Assembly: GCF_007971025.1 (NCBI RefSeq)
Contig: NZ_CP042436.1
Location: 1,364,001 to 1,428,000 of the forward strand
Direction: 5' to 3'
From: Mucilaginibacter ginsenosidivorans
Lineage (GTDB): Bacteria; Bacteroidota; Bacteroidia; Sphingobacteriales; Sphingobacteriaceae
Length of the DNA stretch: 64,000 bases
Shown here: in pieces, positions 27,437 to 35,878 of the stretch
How the letters are laid out: the number at the start of each line of letters is the position of its first letter
Numbering within the stretch: the first letter of the stretch is position 1
Position numbers and translations under genes: made by a program
The notes under the pieces: model-generated
Database searches by the model: none
What the model was told of the DNA's origin: nothing
What the model saw: the letters and a program-made list of their open reading frames with translations, nothing else

Positions 27437-28054
27437 TTGTCGTCGACGGGATATATAACAAGCAGCTGTATCATCAGCAATGGTACTGTATTCAAAAACG
27501 GTGAAAGCCTTTTTGAAAGCACAGAGTCCGATATATCCGCTTTTTTGCTTTTAGTTTACCAGTACTTCCGGTTTAATTATCCCAGGTTTTATAAGATGGA
27601 TAATTTGAGCAAACTGGGCTGGCTGGCTTCTGAAATTTTACTGAAGGATTTTAAGAAGGAGAACTATGCTGCTGAAGAAATTGGTTTGGTAGTGGCCAAC
27701 AGGAACTCGAGCCTGGATGATGATATAAAATACTGGGAGTCGGCTAAGGAAGTAGCAAGCCCCTCGTTATTTGTATATACCTTGCCCAATATTGTGATAG
27801 GCGAAATATGTATCCGCAATAACTTTAAAGGCGAACATGCCTTTTATATACAGCAGGAGTTTGATGCCGGTTTTATAGCGAAGCAGGTAAATTACCTGCT
27901 GGATGAGGATATTTTGCAGGCCTGTATTTGCGGTTGGGTTGATGTTTTGGGTGAGGATTATAAAGCGGTTTTATATTTGGTGGAAAAAGATGCAGACGGA
28001 TCCACCATCGGTTTTTCTGCAGAAAATATGAATATTATTTTTAACAAACTGTAG
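27437..28054 (+). CDS. Truncated ketosynthase-like protein without catalytic cysteine
   Basis: A 205-residue protein resembling only the N-terminal half of a KS (beta-ketoacyl synthase N-terminal-like, PF13723 type): EIGLVVANRNSSLDDD and SPSLFVYTLPNIVIGEI match KS N-lobe segments, but no cysteine is found where the nucleophile should be (AFYIQQEFDAGF). The only start near the fold is TTG at 27437, preceded by an AG-rich AAAGAA. Likely an auxiliary or chain-length-factor partner of the preceding KS. The stop codon lies at the edge of a palindromic repeat, so the 3' end may have been altered by it. Confidence 0.62.
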   Translation: MSSTGYITSSCIISNGTVFKNGESLFESTESDISAFLLLVYQYFRFNYPRFYKMDNLSKLGWLASEILLKDFKKENYAAEEIGLVVANRNSSLDDDIKYWESAKEVASPSLFVYTLPNIVIGEICIRNNFKGEHAFYIQQEFDAGFIAKQVNYLLDEDILQACICGWVDVLGEDYKAVLYLVEKDADGSTIGFSAENMNIIFNKL

Positions 28055-28159
28055 AGACGCAAAATATTGCGTCTCTAAAAATAAAGATATAGGGGCACGA
28101 TATTTCGTGTCTCCAAAAATGTAGCGATGCAAAACAGAGACGCAAAATATTGCGTCTCT
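28053..28159. repeat. Three tandem palindromes inside the pigment operon
   Basis: Two identical units (28053-28076 and 28136-28159) with arms AGAGACGCAA / TTGCGTCTCT around a 4-base centre, plus one diverged unit between them (28092-28114, GGGGCACGA / TCGTGTCTCC). They fill the gap between the KS-like gene and the next KS gene and should form hairpins in the transcript. A spurious in-frame ATG at 28127 lies in the repeat and was not used as a start. Confidence 0.85.
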
Positions 28160-28171
28160 ACGATAGAAAAT

Positions 28172-29371
28172 ATGGGCTCACAGGTTTACATAGCAGGTTT
28201 AGGGGTTATTTCAGCAATCGGGAATAACGTGGCGGATCATTTGGCCGCCTTTGAGAGAGAGGAGGCCGGTATGGGCGATATTACCCTATTAAACACCGTT
28301 CATAAAGGGGAATTGCCGGTTGCAGAGGTGAAGCTTACCGATGCTGAGTTGGTAGCCATGACCGGCCTGACAACCCACAACAGCCGCACCACCTTGCTGA
28401 GCCTGGTAGCGGCAAAAGAGGCGCTTGAGGATGCTGGTATACCCGGTTTAAATTCATTTCGTGTAGGCTTTGTTTCGGCCAACACCGTCGGCGGGATGGA
28501 TAAGAGCGAAGATTTCTTCGTTAAATTCCTGGCAGACAATAATAAGGGGAAGCTGCGCAATGTGTTCGACCATGAATGTGGTAGTATGACCGAGATCGTA
28601 GCTGACCAACTGGGTATCCGCGATTTTATGACCACGATAAGCACGGCATGTTCATCGTCTGCAAATGCGATCTTTTATGGGGCAAGATTAGTTAAAAATG
28701 ATATAGTTGATGTGGTAATAGCCGGCGGTGCCGACGCGCTGACGAGGTTCACCCTAAACGGTTTCAATACGCTGATGATACTGGATAAGCAATTTTGCAA
28801 GCCCTTTGATGAGCACCGCGAAGGATTGAACTTAGGAGAGGGCGCGGGTTACCTGGTATTGGTTTCGGATAAGGTTAAAAAAACCTTAAACAAAGAGCCG
28901 TACTGCGTACTCAGCGGCTATGCCAACAGCAACGACGCCTATCATCAAACGGCCTCGTCGCCCGATGGTACGGGATCGTACCTGGCCATGAAGGGGGCCC
29001 TTGCCAAAGCCGGCCTGCAACCCGCGGATATTGATTATATCAACCTGCACGGTACCGGCACGCCTAACAATGATAGCGCCGAAGGAACGGCTATCAAACG
29101 GGTATTCGACCCGCATTACCCGCCCATGAGTTCGACCAAATCCTACACCGGGCATACCCTGGGTGCAAGCGGCGGCATCGAGGCGGTATTTTCGGTACTG
29201 GCTATCAAACATGGTATTATTTATCCCAACCTTCGTTTCGAGACACAAATGAGCGAACTGCCTTTTGCCCCGGAAACAGAATTTTTGAGCGGCCAAAATA
29301 TCGAAAACGTTATGTCCAACTCATTCGGGTTTGGCGGCAATTGTACATCGTTAATATTTTCGCAGGCGTAA
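28172..29371 (+). CDS. Beta-ketoacyl-ACP synthase (active FabF-like), pigment cluster
   Basis: A 399-residue condensing enzyme with intact C160 (STACSSS), H293 (LHGTGT) and H328 (YTGHTLGASG). The ATG at 28172 (MGSQVYIAGLG) is chosen because the fold begins there and the upstream extension is repeat-derived. It is immediately followed (1 base gap) by a degenerate KS, the classic KS/chain-length-factor layout of type II polyketide systems. Probable role is polyene chain extension as a heterodimer. Confidence 0.88.
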   Translation: MGSQVYIAGLGVISAIGNNVADHLAAFEREEAGMGDITLLNTVHKGELPVAEVKLTDAELVAMTGLTTHNSRTTLLSLVAAKEALEDAGIPGLNSFRVGFVSANTVGGMDKSEDFFVKFLADNNKGKLRNVFDHECGSMTEIVADQLGIRDFMTTISTACSSSANAIFYGARLVKNDIVDVVIAGGADALTRFTLNGFNTLMILDKQFCKPFDEHREGLNLGEGAGYLVLVSDKVKKTLNKEPYCVLSGYANSNDAYHQTASSPDGTGSYLAMKGALAKAGLQPADIDYINLHGTGTPNNDSAEGTAIKRVFDPHYPPMSSTKSYTGHTLGASGGIEAVFSVLAIKHGIIYPNLRFETQMSELPFAPETEFLSGQNIENVMSNSFGFGGNCTSLIFSQA

Positions 29372-29372
29372 T

Positions 29373-30428
29373 ATGAAAGTTTTTATCCGTTCAGCTGCCG
29401 CCATATCTGCCCAGGACACTTTTCGCAATGAAGGGTTTCTCGACCAGCCCGTGGAATACACCGGCACACGCCTGCCGGTGATAGAGCCGGATTATAAAGA
29501 ATACATCGATCCCAAACTGATACGGCGCATGAGCCATGTTATCAAAAGGGGTGTTGCCGCCGCAAAGCAGTGTTTGAATGAAGCTAATATCGAAATGCCG
29601 GGGGCTGTCATCACCGGAACGGCCTTTGGTTGCATGGAAGATACCATTACATTTTTAACGCGGATAGTGGAAGGGGACGAGGAAATGCTGCCGCCAACGG
29701 CATTCATCCAGTCAACCCATAACACCGTTGCTGCACAAATAGCCCTGATGCTGAAATGCCATGAATACAACAATACTTTTGTGCATAAGGGCATCTCGTT
29801 TGAAAGCGCGCTGACCGATGCCGTGATGTTGTTAAACGAAGGGGATACCGATACAGTACTCGCAGGCGGCACGGAAGAAATGGTAGAGACAAGTTTTAAG
29901 GTACTTACCCGTTTGGGGCTTTACAAGCGGCACCCGGTCTCTAATCTCAACTTATTTGATGAAGATTCGAAAGGTACGATAGGCAGTGAAGGCGCTGCGT
30001 TTTTCCTGCTGACCGCTGAGCCTTCGGATGAAAATATGGCTGAACTTGTCGCTGTCCGCACACTATATAAACCCGATGACCTGCAGAAAGCTATCAATTC
30101 ATTTGTTTCCGCCAACGGGCTGCGCCTGGATGACATCGACCTGCTGATCACAGGGAAAAACGGGGATATACGGAACGATTCTGTTTATAAAGATCTGCAA
30201 AACGATCTGTTTAAAAATATCCCGGCCGGTAATTACAAACACCTTTGCGGCGAATACCCGGTATCGGCCTCGTTTGCATTGTGGCTGGCGGCGAATATTT
30301 TGAAGAAGGGGATGGTGCCTCCGGTGGTTTCAGAGAAAAAGGCCAATGATCAGCCTCCTAAAAAAATACTTATATATAATCATTATCAAAACAAGTATCA
30401 TTCGCTGATGCTGGTTTCCGCTGTTTAA
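29373..30428 (+). CDS. Degenerate ketosynthase, probable chain-length factor
   Basis: A 351-residue KS-fold protein lacking all three catalytic residues: the Cys position reads FVHKGISFESA, the first His region reads LLITGKNGD, and the second reads CGEYPVSASF. PTAFIQSTHNTVAAQIAL and GGTEEMVETSF still mark the thiolase fold. Loss of all catalytic positions with retained fold, directly downstream of an intact KS, fits a chain-length factor that shapes the polyene length in a KS heterodimer. Confidence 0.75.
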   Translation: MKVFIRSAAAISAQDTFRNEGFLDQPVEYTGTRLPVIEPDYKEYIDPKLIRRMSHVIKRGVAAAKQCLNEANIEMPGAVITGTAFGCMEDTITFLTRIVEGDEEMLPPTAFIQSTHNTVAAQIALMLKCHEYNNTFVHKGISFESALTDAVMLLNEGDTDTVLAGGTEEMVETSFKVLTRLGLYKRHPVSNLNLFDEDSKGTIGSEGAAFFLLTAEPSDENMAELVAVRTLYKPDDLQKAINSFVSANGLRLDDIDLLITGKNGDIRNDSVYKDLQNDLFKNIPAGNYKHLCGEYPVSASFALWLAANILKKGMVPPVVSEKKANDQPPKKILIYNHYQNKYHSLMLVSAV

Positions 30429-30437
30429 ATTTAAGCT

Positions 30438-30812
30438 ATGCCCGTCAATAACAACGATCTTTTCCATGTCCTCAGGATCGACAAACTGGACGGTATGATC
30501 GTCGCTAAACTGGGTATCGATCGCGATAGCGAAATATTAAAGGGGCACTTTCCCGGGCACCCTGTGGTACCCGGAGCCTGTATGCTGCAGGTAGTAAAAG
30601 ATGTTTTGGAAGATTCGTTGGGAACCACGCTCAGGTTAAAAAAAGCGGATCACCTGAAATTTATGTCGCTGGTAGACCCCACGGAACGTGAAACGGTGCA
30701 GCTGGAGATTGTCTATCGCGATGCCGGCCAGGAGGAGACTTTCGTTACAGCCAAAGTATCCGCCGACGAAAATATATGTTTTAAACTGCAATGCACTTTC
30801 GTGAAAATATAA
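30438..30812 (+). CDS. Hotdog-fold dehydratase subunit retaining His but lacking the catalytic Glu
   Basis: A 124-residue FabZ-like protein. It keeps H37 in LKGHFPGHPVVPG, but the residue 14 positions later, normally the catalytic Glu, is Q51 (ACMLQVVKD). In the complete FabZ-like protein at 41781-42245 the same positions are H45 and E59, with identical spacing. Complementary loss relative to the protein at 25856-26278 suggests a heterodimer with one composite active site. It is the last gene of block 1. Confidence 0.78.
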   Translation: MPVNNNDLFHVLRIDKLDGMIVAKLGIDRDSEILKGHFPGHPVVPGACMLQVVKDVLEDSLGTTLRLKKADHLKFMSLVDPTERETVQLEIVYRDAGQEETFVTAKVSADENICFKLQCTFVKI

Positions 30813-30870
30813 CTATCTTACTTTATATCAAAAAGTTAACCTTATATTAACGTCGTAAACCTGGATAATA

Positions 30871-31902
30871 ATGAAACGGTGCCTTATGCTTGTGTGTATT
30901 GCCATAATGGCCGTGGCCGTGTCGTGCCAAAAAAAATCGATTAAACCGAAGCCTGACCCCAAACCCCTTGTTTACCATACAGATGGTGAAGTAAAAAAAT
31001 TGTACGGCAACGATCCCAATGGCATTAACATGGTTATTGTGGGCGATGCTTTCATCAAAGACGACCTGGACACCGGCGGGTATTACGACCAGCAGGTTAA
31101 AATGCTGGTGGATTATTTTTTTAGCGTAGCGCCCTATAAGCAAAATAAAGAGCACTTCAATGTTTACGTGGTTTATGCCGAATCAAAAAAGCGGGGCGCG
31201 TCGCAGGGTTTCAATGCTGATGATACAACCAGGAAACTGAAATCTTATTTCTCGACGGATGTTACCAGGCTGCTCCAGGTAGGGGATTACGCTACCTGCT
31301 ATCAATATGTTCAGGATGCTGTCCCCCTTTACGCCGCGAATATGATGGTGGTATTGGTTAACGATAAGGCCTACGGTGGTTCGGGCGGAGACGTAGCCGT
31401 AATATCGACCAACGAGCTTTCAAAATACATTATGATCCACGAGATCGGCCACTCGTTCGGCGGCCTGGCCGATGAGTACGCCGACAGCCAGGAGGCCGCT
31501 CTTACAACAGCCTCAGATGCCCAATTTTTTCCGAATACCGATACGACCAATGACCCCGCGAAGATCAAATGGATGCAGTATTTCCCGGTACATGCCTATA
31601 AGGGTATAGTTGGCGCTTACCAGGGCGGGTATTACCGGGCCACCGGCGTGTACCGTCCCGAGCTTTACAGTGTGATGTTCGACCTTGGTCACCCCAATTA
31701 TAACGCCCCCAGCAGGGAAGCCATAACCCGCCAGATAGATGCCATCCTGAATATCCCTTTTGATTTCAACGCATTTCTGAATACGGACAGCGCATCTGCA
31801 AAGGCTACCACTTTGGGGATAGGTACCATCCGCCCGCCAATGCATGATTTCATCGGTATGAAAAACCGGGTAATATTGATGAAGAAGAATAAAAAACAAT
31901 AA
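30871..31902 (+). CDS. M64-family (IgA peptidase-like) zinc metallopeptidase lipoprotein
   Basis: A 343-residue protein with a lipoprotein signal (lipobox near AVAVSC, Cys about 20) and an extended metzincin-like motif H190-E-x-x-H194 in HEIGHSFGGLADEY, characteristic of peptidase family M64. It would be anchored by lipid at the outer membrane and act on extracellular or periplasmic proteins; the substrate is unknown, and the IgA name is historical. It interrupts the pigment cluster and has no evident functional link to it. Confidence 0.85.
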   Translation: MKRCLMLVCIAIMAVAVSCQKKSIKPKPDPKPLVYHTDGEVKKLYGNDPNGINMVIVGDAFIKDDLDTGGYYDQQVKMLVDYFFSVAPYKQNKEHFNVYVVYAESKKRGASQGFNADDTTRKLKSYFSTDVTRLLQVGDYATCYQYVQDAVPLYAANMMVVLVNDKAYGGSGGDVAVISTNELSKYIMIHEIGHSFGGLADEYADSQEAALTTASDAQFFPNTDTTNDPAKIKWMQYFPVHAYKGIVGAYQGGYYRATGVYRPELYSVMFDLGHPNYNAPSREAITRQIDAILNIPFDFNAFLNTDSASAKATTLGIGTIRPPMHDFIGMKNRVILMKKNKKQ

Positions 31903-32010
31903 AACAGCAGGCTGCCGGTAAAAAAGTGACAGCGATCATTATCCGTCATGATCATGGCTATTGCAGTGATGAGCGAAATTAAGTTGCTTTATGCTATTAA
32001 ACCGGCCAAA

Positions 32011-32942
32011 ATGCACCCGATTGTTACCGTCACTTTTAACCCTGCCATCGATAAAAGCACGACTATCCCTTTATTGATACCTGAGAAGAAGATGTATTGC
32101 TCGGCGCCTGCCTACGAACCGGGCGGCGGGGTATCAACGTAGCGCGGGCGGTAAAAAAACTTGGGGGCGATGCAATAGCCGTTTATATGGCCGGGGGGCA
32201 TTCGGGTAAAAAATTCAATCAATTATTGGCAGACGAATCGGTGCCTTCTTTAGTCACTGAGATCAAAGAAAATACACGCGAAAACCTGGTTGTCTCTGAA
32301 ACCGGGACAAATCGCCAGTACCGTTTTGTGATGCCGGGGCCAACAATAAGCAAATCAGAATGGATGGATTGCCTGGATAGTATTGATAAGTTGCCAGGTG
32401 CACGTTTCATTGTCGCAAGCGGAAGTTTACCTGCCGGGATACCTGTCGATATTTTTTCAAGATTAGCTGCAATAGCCCGCCGGAAAGATGCAAAACTGGT
32501 CATTGATACTTCGGGCAAGCCGCTGGAAGACGCGCTCAAGGCAGGCGCCTATTTGATAAAACCCAGTGCAAAGGAATTGGCGGCCCTGGTAAAGCGGCAA
32601 AACATGGAAATACAAGACGTTATTAATGCAGCAAAAGAAGTGATCGGTATGGGCGGATGCGAAGTGATGGTAGTTTCCATGGGCGGCGACGGCGCAATAC
32701 TTGTAACCCGTGACCTGGTGTTGAAGGCAAAGCCACCCGCTGTCGATGTAAAGGGAACCGTCGGGGCGGGCGACAGCATGGTAGCAGGACTTGTACTTAG
32801 CCTTGAGCGAAACAGTTCATTGGAGGAAGCGCTTCAATACGGCGTAGCCTGCGGTACGGCTGCAACCATGAATCCCGGCACCGGTTTATGCGATCGCAAC
32901 GATGTTGACAGGTTATTCAAAATAATAAAACAAGGTCGGTGA
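32011..32942 (+). pseudogene. pfkB: 6-phosphofructokinase II (PfkB-type), frameshifted
   Basis: A PfkB/ribokinase-family kinase split by a frameshift. The first 40 codons from ATG 32011 (MHPIVTVTFNPAIDKSTT) run into a stop at 32140; the remaining coding sequence continues in another frame to 32942. The break falls in the conserved PGGGGINVARA motif: the DNA has GGGG at 32128-32131 where one more G would restore it. The downstream part is intact, with RFVMPG, VASGSLPAG and the GTVGAGDSMVAG anion-hole/catalytic-Asp motif. Resemblance to E. coli Pfk-2 is clear. Recent mutation or a homopolymer sequencing error are both possible. Confidence 0.85.
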
Positions 32943-32994
32943 TGCCGGTCACGGGTGGCAACATTCTTTACTGTATTTCGGATAACAACCTGTA

Positions 32995-34134
32995 TTATTT
33001 TTCCTTGCCATATTCGAGCGGCATCAGGTCGGCTATCTGCTCCCATGCCATATATCCTTCGAATAGCAAACCACCCGGATTACTAAAGTTCCCGTTGCCA
33101 TCAATACTAACACTTGTGTCTACAAGATTTACCATGGAAAACTGACCATTGGGTACTTTACCACCTGTAGGTCTGTCGAGTTTATACCCGGTATTACTGA
33201 ACTCGTACGACTCACGCTCGTTAGTATACACCACAAACAGGCAATCCTTATATTTCAATGTCTTAAAATATTTGTCGGTTACTGTTAATAACGAATCGAA
33301 CAATACGGGGTGAAGGTCAAACCGGAGAGGCTTTTCGCGATCGTAAGGCACACCCGGCGGTGGTTTATTAATCACCTTATATACCTCGAATCCTTCTTTT
33401 AGCACCCGGTCATCATAGATAGCTTTCATAAAGTGGGTTACAGAGCCTTTGTAGGCAATTTCCCTGTTCTTATTCCAATATTTAAGTTGTTTATCCGATT
33501 TTGGCGTTAGCTCTGCGAATGACGGAGAGCCCTGGTATTCAAGAATATGGGTATTGTAATTATATTCAAAGTTCTTAAGCAGGTAATTTATTTTATAACC
33601 AAGCGCCGTATTCTCGATCACGATGAAATCTTCGGCAGTTGCAGAAAGGGTATTAAGTCGTTTGCTGAACCGGAAATGCAGTACTTTGGGGTTTAATATT
33701 TTACATTCAGTTGCATTAGGTGTAGTGGCTAAAAACTTTCTTTTAAATTCAGCGAAATGATCATCCCAATTCGGATCAAAGGTGATCGTCACTTCATTCA
33801 ATGCATTTATTTTCTGCTTCAGGATGACATCGACAGTAACGGATGCGGTTTTAAGAGCAACCGGGATCGACTCAGCGGTAAACCCTATCATTTTTGCAAC
33901 CAGCACATACGACCCTGGCGAGATATTGTTCAGGTGAAACAGGCCTTCTCCATCGCATACCGTTATAATTTTAGTACCTGTTAGAAATACGGTTGCGCCG
34001 GGCAACGTTTGTCCCTTTTCATCTTTTACGGTACCATTTATACTGTAATTTTCCTGGGCGCGCAAAGGGGCAACGTATCCGGCCGTGAAAAATAATATGA
34101 AAGTTATGGCAAGTTTAAGCTTCGATAGGGCCAT
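32995..34134 (-). CDS. CarboxypepD_reg-like domain protein, exported
   Basis: A 379-residue protein. The ATG at 34134 (MALSKLKLAITFILFFTAG) gives a proper signal peptide ending near LRAQ; an upstream start would bury it. Residues about 25-110 form a carboxypeptidase-regulatory-like beta-sandwich (SINGTVKDEKGQTLPGATVF), typical of Bacteroidota surface and SusC-type proteins. The remaining 270 residues are an uncharacterised region seen in such stand-alone proteins. No TonB box or barrel follows. Function unknown, likely cell envelope. Confidence 0.75.
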   Translation of the reverse strand: MALSKLKLAITFILFFTAGYVAPLRAQENYSINGTVKDEKGQTLPGATVFLTGTKIITVCDGEGLFHLNNISPGSYVLVAKMIGFTAESIPVALKTASVTVDVILKQKINALNEVTITFDPNWDDHFAEFKRKFLATTPNATECKILNPKVLHFRFSKRLNTLSATAEDFIVIENTALGYKINYLLKNFEYNYNTHILEYQGSPSFAELTPKSDKQLKYWNKNREIAYKGSVTHFMKAIYDDRVLKEGFEVYKVINKPPPGVPYDREKPLRFDLHPVLFDSLLTVTDKYFKTLKYKDCLFVVYTNERESYEFSNTGYKLDRPTGGKVPNGQFSMVNLVDTSVSIDGNGNFSNPGGLLFEGYMAWEQIADLMPLEYGKEK

Positions 34135-34265
34135 AGTATGTCGGTATTTCCAAAGGTTCTTTAAAAATAGGCCAAAAAAACCTGAAAACAAACAGCTATA
34201 GCTTAACAGCGTTAACAATGCCGGAAGATTGCATAAAAGCGCCAGCCGGTACTGCTCTAAACCGA

Positions 34266-34526
34266 CTATTTTCCGTGCTGCTGAATATATTCAGCCATGG
34301 TATTTACGTCAACCAGCACCTTACGCCCTTCTTTAGGGTCTTGTATGGTAATGCCGTACTCGCGTTTTAGCAGCACGATCAGTTCAAGCGAATCGATCGA
34401 ATCCAGCCCAAGCCCGTCGCCAAATAGCGGCTCGTCGTCCTTAATATCGGCAGGGGTCAGGTCGGTCAGGTTTAAAAATAATATGATCTGGCTTTTCAGC
34501 TTTTCTTTTAGTTCGGTAATTTCCAT
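34266..34526 (-). CDS. Acyl carrier protein (block 2 of pigment cluster)
   Basis: An 86-residue ACP with phosphopantetheine serine S43 in the canonical GLGLDSIDSLEL motif and a four-helix pattern. It is the last gene of the darA/darB-exporter block, 68 bases after the ABC permease gene. It probably carries either the aryl polyenoyl chain or the fatty chains used for the dialkylresorcinol. Distinct from the second ACP at 43510-43764, which has an atypical motif. Confidence 0.9.
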   Translation of the reverse strand: MEITELKEKLKSQIILFLNLTDLTPADIKDDEPLFGDGLGLDSIDSLELIVLLKREYGITIQDPKEGRKVLVDVNTMAEYIQQHGK

Positions 34527-34594
34527 CGGGTAATAATAATGTTTTTAACAATGATGCACGAATCCTGTTTAAATCTTTTGATCACGAAATCGGG

Positions 34595-35878
34595 TCATAT
34601 TAAATTTTTTCTTTTCAGCCCCCAAAACGCCACCAACTGGAGTACAACTATGATAGCCACAAGCGGCACAAGGTAACCAATTACATTAACCAGCCTGCCA
34701 TTCTCCAAAAACAGGCCGTAATAAGCTTCGAGGCACCAGTGCATCGGCGAAAAGTTGGCTATCGCTTTCAGCGAGGTGTCCATAGAAAATGTAGGTACCA
34801 TAAGCCCGCCGATGGCCGCCAGTATAACGATGGATATGGCCCCAAAACCGTTATTTTGCTGGTGAGTTTCCGAAAATACACCCACACAAATAGCGTAGCT
34901 AACGGCACACCAGCCTGTTAATATCGTTACTACAAATAACCCCAAAATATCATGGGTCAAATTGAGCGCAGGTAAATTTATCAAAGGGAATAACCATATA
35001 CCCAGCGAGAATATTACAGCGGCTTGCACAAGGGTAACAACAATATATACGATCTGTTTGGAGGCCATGCCGACCAGGTAGCTTGTGGGCAAAGTTTTAA
35101 GCCGGATAAAACTACCGCTCACCTTCTCCCTCACCACGCTGCCGCCCAGCGACATAATGATAAAGAACATGGCAAAGATGGTCCAGGCCGGAACGTTGTG
35201 CTGCGCCGCATTTGGCGGTTTAAGCGAGCCGCTGATCGAAATGGGTACGTCGTTGATACCTGCTTTGCTGTTCAGCATTTCCCCCTCGAGTTTGGCAGGA
35301 AGGGGTTTTTCATTAATGGAGAAATATAAGGTTCGTAAAGTTTGCCGGCTTTCCACTAGTTGCAGGGCGCTTTGTAAGGCTCCTTTTACCGATAGGCGGA
35401 TCGACTCCTGCAGAACCGGGTTATAGTACAGCTTTAATGGCTCCGGGTCGCCAGGGTCCTTTTGCGCCGGATCGGCCTGCAGGCCAAAACTGGTAAGCGC
35501 TTTGCCGGCAGTGGTCCTTGACTTGGCCATAACTTTTTGGGTGAAATCCGCCGGGATGATAATGCTCATCAGCGCATCATTCTTCTTCATCGAATCAGCT
35601 ATCGCCTTCTCGTCCTGGTTTTTTGGCAGGCCGGATACACTGAACATGCCCACTTTTTTTATCGCTTCAACCAGTTGTTTTGACGATGTTCCGGTATCGC
35701 GGTTGCATATCAAAACCGGCAGTTTATTTTTATTGATGAGCTGGAAAGTGCTGTTCTGGATATCGGTGATAACAACCACGAGTACAATGGGCATCACGAA
35801 CATCAGCGCCAGCCCTACGCCATCGCGGAGGAGTACACGGAGATCCTTTAGTACAGCGGCCCAAAGTTTAAACATCAT
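34595..35878 (-). CDS. ABC-2 type transporter permease (pigment cluster)
   Basis: A 427-residue membrane subunit. One TM helix near the N-terminus (GLALMFVMPIVLVVVITDI), a long extracytoplasmic region (about 45-230), then five C-terminal TM helices: the DrrB/YhhJ-like ABC-2 pattern. The start is set at 35878 (MMFKLWAAVLKDL), overlapping the ATPase gene by a few bases; an upstream start would overlap more. With the ATPase it likely moves pigment or an intermediate towards the outer membrane, where flexirubins reside. Confidence 0.87.
   Translation of the reverse strand: MMFKLWAAVLKDLRVLLRDGVGLALMFVMPIVLVVVITDIQNSTFQLINKNKLPVLICNRDTGTSSKQLVEAIKKVGMFSVSGLPKNQDEKAIADSMKKNDALMSIIIPADFTQKVMAKSRTTAGKALTSFGLQADPAQKDPGDPEPLKLYYNPVLQESIRLSVKGALQSALQLVESRQTLRTLYFSINEKPLPAKLEGEMLNSKAGINDVPISISGSLKPPNAAQHNVPAWTIFAMFFIIMSLGGSVVREKVSGSFIRLKTLPTSYLVGMASKQIVYIVVTLVQAAVIFSLGIWLFPLINLPALNLTHDILGLFVVTILTGWCAVSYAICVGVFSETHQQNNGFGAISIVILAAIGGLMVPTFSMDTSLKAIANFSPMHWCLEAYYGLFLENGRLVNVIGYLVPLVAIIVVLQLVAFWGLKRKNLI

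Noticed and set aside
27437..28054. Treating the truncated KS-like gene as a frameshift remnant of a full KS
   Set aside because: No KS C-terminal half is found downstream in any frame before the next gene, and half-length KS-like proteins are known in aryl polyene clusters; it is kept as a real gene with moderate confidence.
28127..28171. Upstream ATG for the second ketosynthase
   Set aside because: The extension is translated from palindromic repeat DNA and precedes the conserved KS start at 28172.
31948..32010. Upstream in-frame ATG for pfkB
   Set aside because: The PfkB family normally begins at the HPIVTVTFNP strand, so ATG 32011 fits better.
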